7,533 bases of DNA, from contig JALUVB010000211.1 in NCBI GenBank assembly GCA_027021085.1, forward strand, positions 1 through 7,533. Direction: 5' to 3'. A program made the position numbers and the translations under genes. Under the pieces are notes generated by a model, which searched no databases, was not told where the DNA came from, and was given only the letters and a program-made list of their open reading frames with translations. Numbering within the stretch: the first letter of the stretch is position 1; each line of letters starts with the position of its first letter. Positions 6,188 through 7,533 of this stretch are shown one piece after another. This stretch comes from a bacterium. GTDB lineage: Bacteria; CAIJMQ01; JAADFP01.

Positions 6188-7533
6188 ATGTCGCAGCAAA
6201 AGACAAAAATAGAAGATTGTATATTTAAAGGAGAGGGCAGGGAAATCCCCCTGGTAAGCGGTGAGTTTCACTACTGGAGAAACAATGCAGAGAACTGGGA
6301 ATCCATACTTGAGAGTATAAAGAAACTGGGACTGCGGATTGTCTCCACTTATATCCCCTGGAATTTTCACGAGATTTCTCCCGGGGAATACGATTTTGAG
6401 GGAAAGACAAGCCCCCAGAAAAACCTGCGTGGATTTATTGAGCTTACCATAGCCAAGGGGCTCTACCTGGTGGTAAGGCCAGGGCCTTATATCTATGCAG
6501 AATGGCCGTTTGGGGGGGTGCCGGAGAGGGCAAGCAAATATCACCGGCTCGACCCCGAGTTTTTGCGGATGGCTAAAGATTATCTCATCAATGTCTGCAA
6601 ACTACTCTCAGCCTACCAGATTACCCGGGGAGGTAATATTATCCTGGTGCAGGTGGATAATGAGCCCTATCCTTCCGTGGAGAGCTTCGGAGAAGACCTG
6701 GGTTGTTTTGGGAAGGGAGTCCTTACCGGTTTTAAGCAATGGCTCAGGGAAAAGTACAAGGGAGACATAGAGTTATTGAACCGGAGATGGCAGGATAATT
6801 ACAAGTCCTTTGATGAACCCTGCCTGTTTTTCCATGAGCCGTATGTAAATATAAACCTGCCCATGGCAGACAGGTTGCTGCCTCACCCGGATTATTACTT
6901 CCGCTATGCGGACTCCATGGAATTCATTGGCTGGTATGGTGCTGAGATAGTTTCTGCCATAAAAGAGCCAATCAGGGAGGCGGGGATAGAGGTTCCTCTC
7001 TATGTTAACGGCTGGTCACCTCTATTCCAGGATTTCAGGAGGCTTTCCCGGAAAGTGGACATGGTGGGCGTGGATATCTCTCCCTACGGAGAATATATAC
7101 AGGGGGATAGACTCACTGAGGACGAATGGCTGTATATAATTGACATAGCCAAGCTTACCAATACAGATGTAGGTTACCTGTGGTGTGCGGAGTTGCAGAG
7201 CGGTATACCTCCCAGCAAGCAGTGTTACCTCCCTCCCAAACACTTTAAGTATCTTCCCCTGGCTTTAATGGCTTACGGCTTGAAGGGATGGAACTGGTAT
7301 ATGTTGGTAAACAGGGACAGCCGTTATAATTCGCCTATAGATGAATGGGGCAGAAAGAACGAGTACTATCCCATACATAAGGAGGTAGTAGAGATAGCGG
7401 AAAAGGTAAGGCCCTGGGAGTTAGAGCCTGTATATGATGTGGATTTATTTGTCTACAAACCCCACCGGGTGATAACGCCGGGAAATTTCAAGCAGACCTT
7501 TTATTCCCTCCAGGAGGCTAATGTAAGTTTCCA
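6188..7533 (+). CDS. GH35 beta-galactosidase-type glycoside hydrolase, 3' end beyond the window
   Basis: Retaining exo-hydrolase expected to remove terminal beta-galactosyl (or related) residues. The window holds 448 codons with no stop, so the frame runs off the edge. An in-frame TGA at 6167 makes ATG 6188 the first usable start; GAGGAGG (6171-6177) lies 10 bases upstream, slightly long spacing. The GH35 TIM barrel is clear. SGEFHYWR (24-31) corresponds to the family's SxHYxR. IVSTYIPWNFHEISPGEYDF (51-70) matches the family block. RPGPYIYAEWPFGGVP (97-112) is close to the GH35 consensus. VQVDNEP (154-160) contains the probable acid/base Glu159. LWCAELQSG (331-339) contains the probable nucleophile Glu335. 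GWNWYMLVNRDSRYNSPIDEWG (367-388) matches the late active-site loop. There is no signal peptide, so the enzyme should be cytoplasmic, unlike the exported proteins encoded upstream. Asp replaces the usual Glu in QVENE. Beta-sandwich domains normally follow the barrel and would lie outside the window. GH42 is less likely given these motifs. Confidence 0.93.
   Translation, partial: MSQQKTKIEDCIFKGEGREIPLVSGEFHYWRNNAENWESILESIKKLGLRIVSTYIPWNFHEISPGEYDFEGKTSPQKNLRGFIELTIAKGLYLVVRPGPYIYAEWPFGGVPERASKYHRLDPEFLRMAKDYLINVCKLLSAYQITRGGNIILVQVDNEPYPSVESFGEDLGCFGKGVLTGFKQWLREKYKGDIELLNRRWQDNYKSFDEPCLFFHEPYVNINLPMADRLLPHPDYYFRYADSMEFIGWYGAEIVSAIKEPIREAGIEVPLYVNGWSPLFQDFRRLSRKVDMVGVDISPYGEYIQGDRLTEDEWLYIIDIAKLTNTDVGYLWCAELQSGIPPSKQCYLPPKHFKYLPLALMAYGLKGWNWYMLVNRDSRYNSPIDEWGRKNEYYPIHKEVVEIAEKVRPWELEPVYDVDLFVYKPHRVITPGNFKQTFYSLQEANVSF

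Noticed and set aside
6062-6544. A 160-residue open frame on the - strand spanning the end of the isomerase gene and the start of GH35
   Set aside because: It overlaps two genes with clear family motifs on the other strand, has low-complexity-like composition and matches no family I know.
6495-6770. A 91-residue + strand frame inside the GH35 gene
   Set aside because: It is out of frame with the GH35 sequence, whose active-site motifs run through the same bases. No frameshift is needed to read GH35.
1-7533. tRNA, rRNA, CRISPR array, insertion sequence or integrase remains
   Set aside because: I saw no tRNA-like cloverleaf, repeat-spacer pattern, terminal inverted repeats or transposase motifs. 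The window is filled by the five genes.

Overview
This is a bacterial carbohydrate-utilisation locus. Five protein-coding genes lie head to tail on the + strand, four complete and the last cut by the window end. Every gene has a purine-rich Shine-Dalgarno sequence, and two probably start with GTG. Base composition is moderate, a little under half G+C by eye. Secreted CBM9 plus GH123-like/DUF6067 proteins, stand-alone LamG lectin-fold proteins, and Gfo/Idh/MocA plus xylose-isomerase-like gene pairs are common in Planctomycetota, Verrucomicrobiota, Lentisphaerota and candidate phyla such as Omnitrophota. A polysaccharide-degrading bacterium of that type is my best guess, but no phylogenetic marker is present and the assignment is weak.

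Region 1 (about 11-4228) holds two exported proteins 14 bases apart. The first is a large (about 1126-residue) signal-peptide protein with an N-terminal CBM9-like sugar-binding domain, beta-rich linker modules and a C-terminal GH123-like (DUF6067-type) TIM-barrel region. The second is a 269-residue signal-peptide protein that is essentially one LamG/concanavalin-A-like domain. Region 2 (4229-4305) is the largest clear gap between genes. It contains a 7-bp perfect hairpin followed, after 8 bases, by a T6 run, which may be a weak or partial terminator. Region 3 (4306-7533) encodes three proteins without signal peptides: a Gfo/Idh/MocA NAD(P)-dependent oxidoreductase, a xylose-isomerase-like TIM-barrel isomerase/epimerase that overlaps it by ATGA, and a GH35 beta-galactosidase-type enzyme that is open at the window edge.

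The layout suggests a division of labour. The exported proteins would bind and attack a complex glycan outside the cytoplasm. The GH35 enzyme would release terminal galactosyl-type residues inside the cell. The coupled oxidoreductase and isomerase would process the sugar, or cleave a glycoside through a keto-sugar intermediate. No transporter, regulator, RNA gene, mobile element, CRISPR array or - strand gene is visible. No stretch over 300 bases lacks a gene. An unexpected base-level feature is the hexamer CCCGGG, which occurs 14 times where about one is expected, in all three codon phases.
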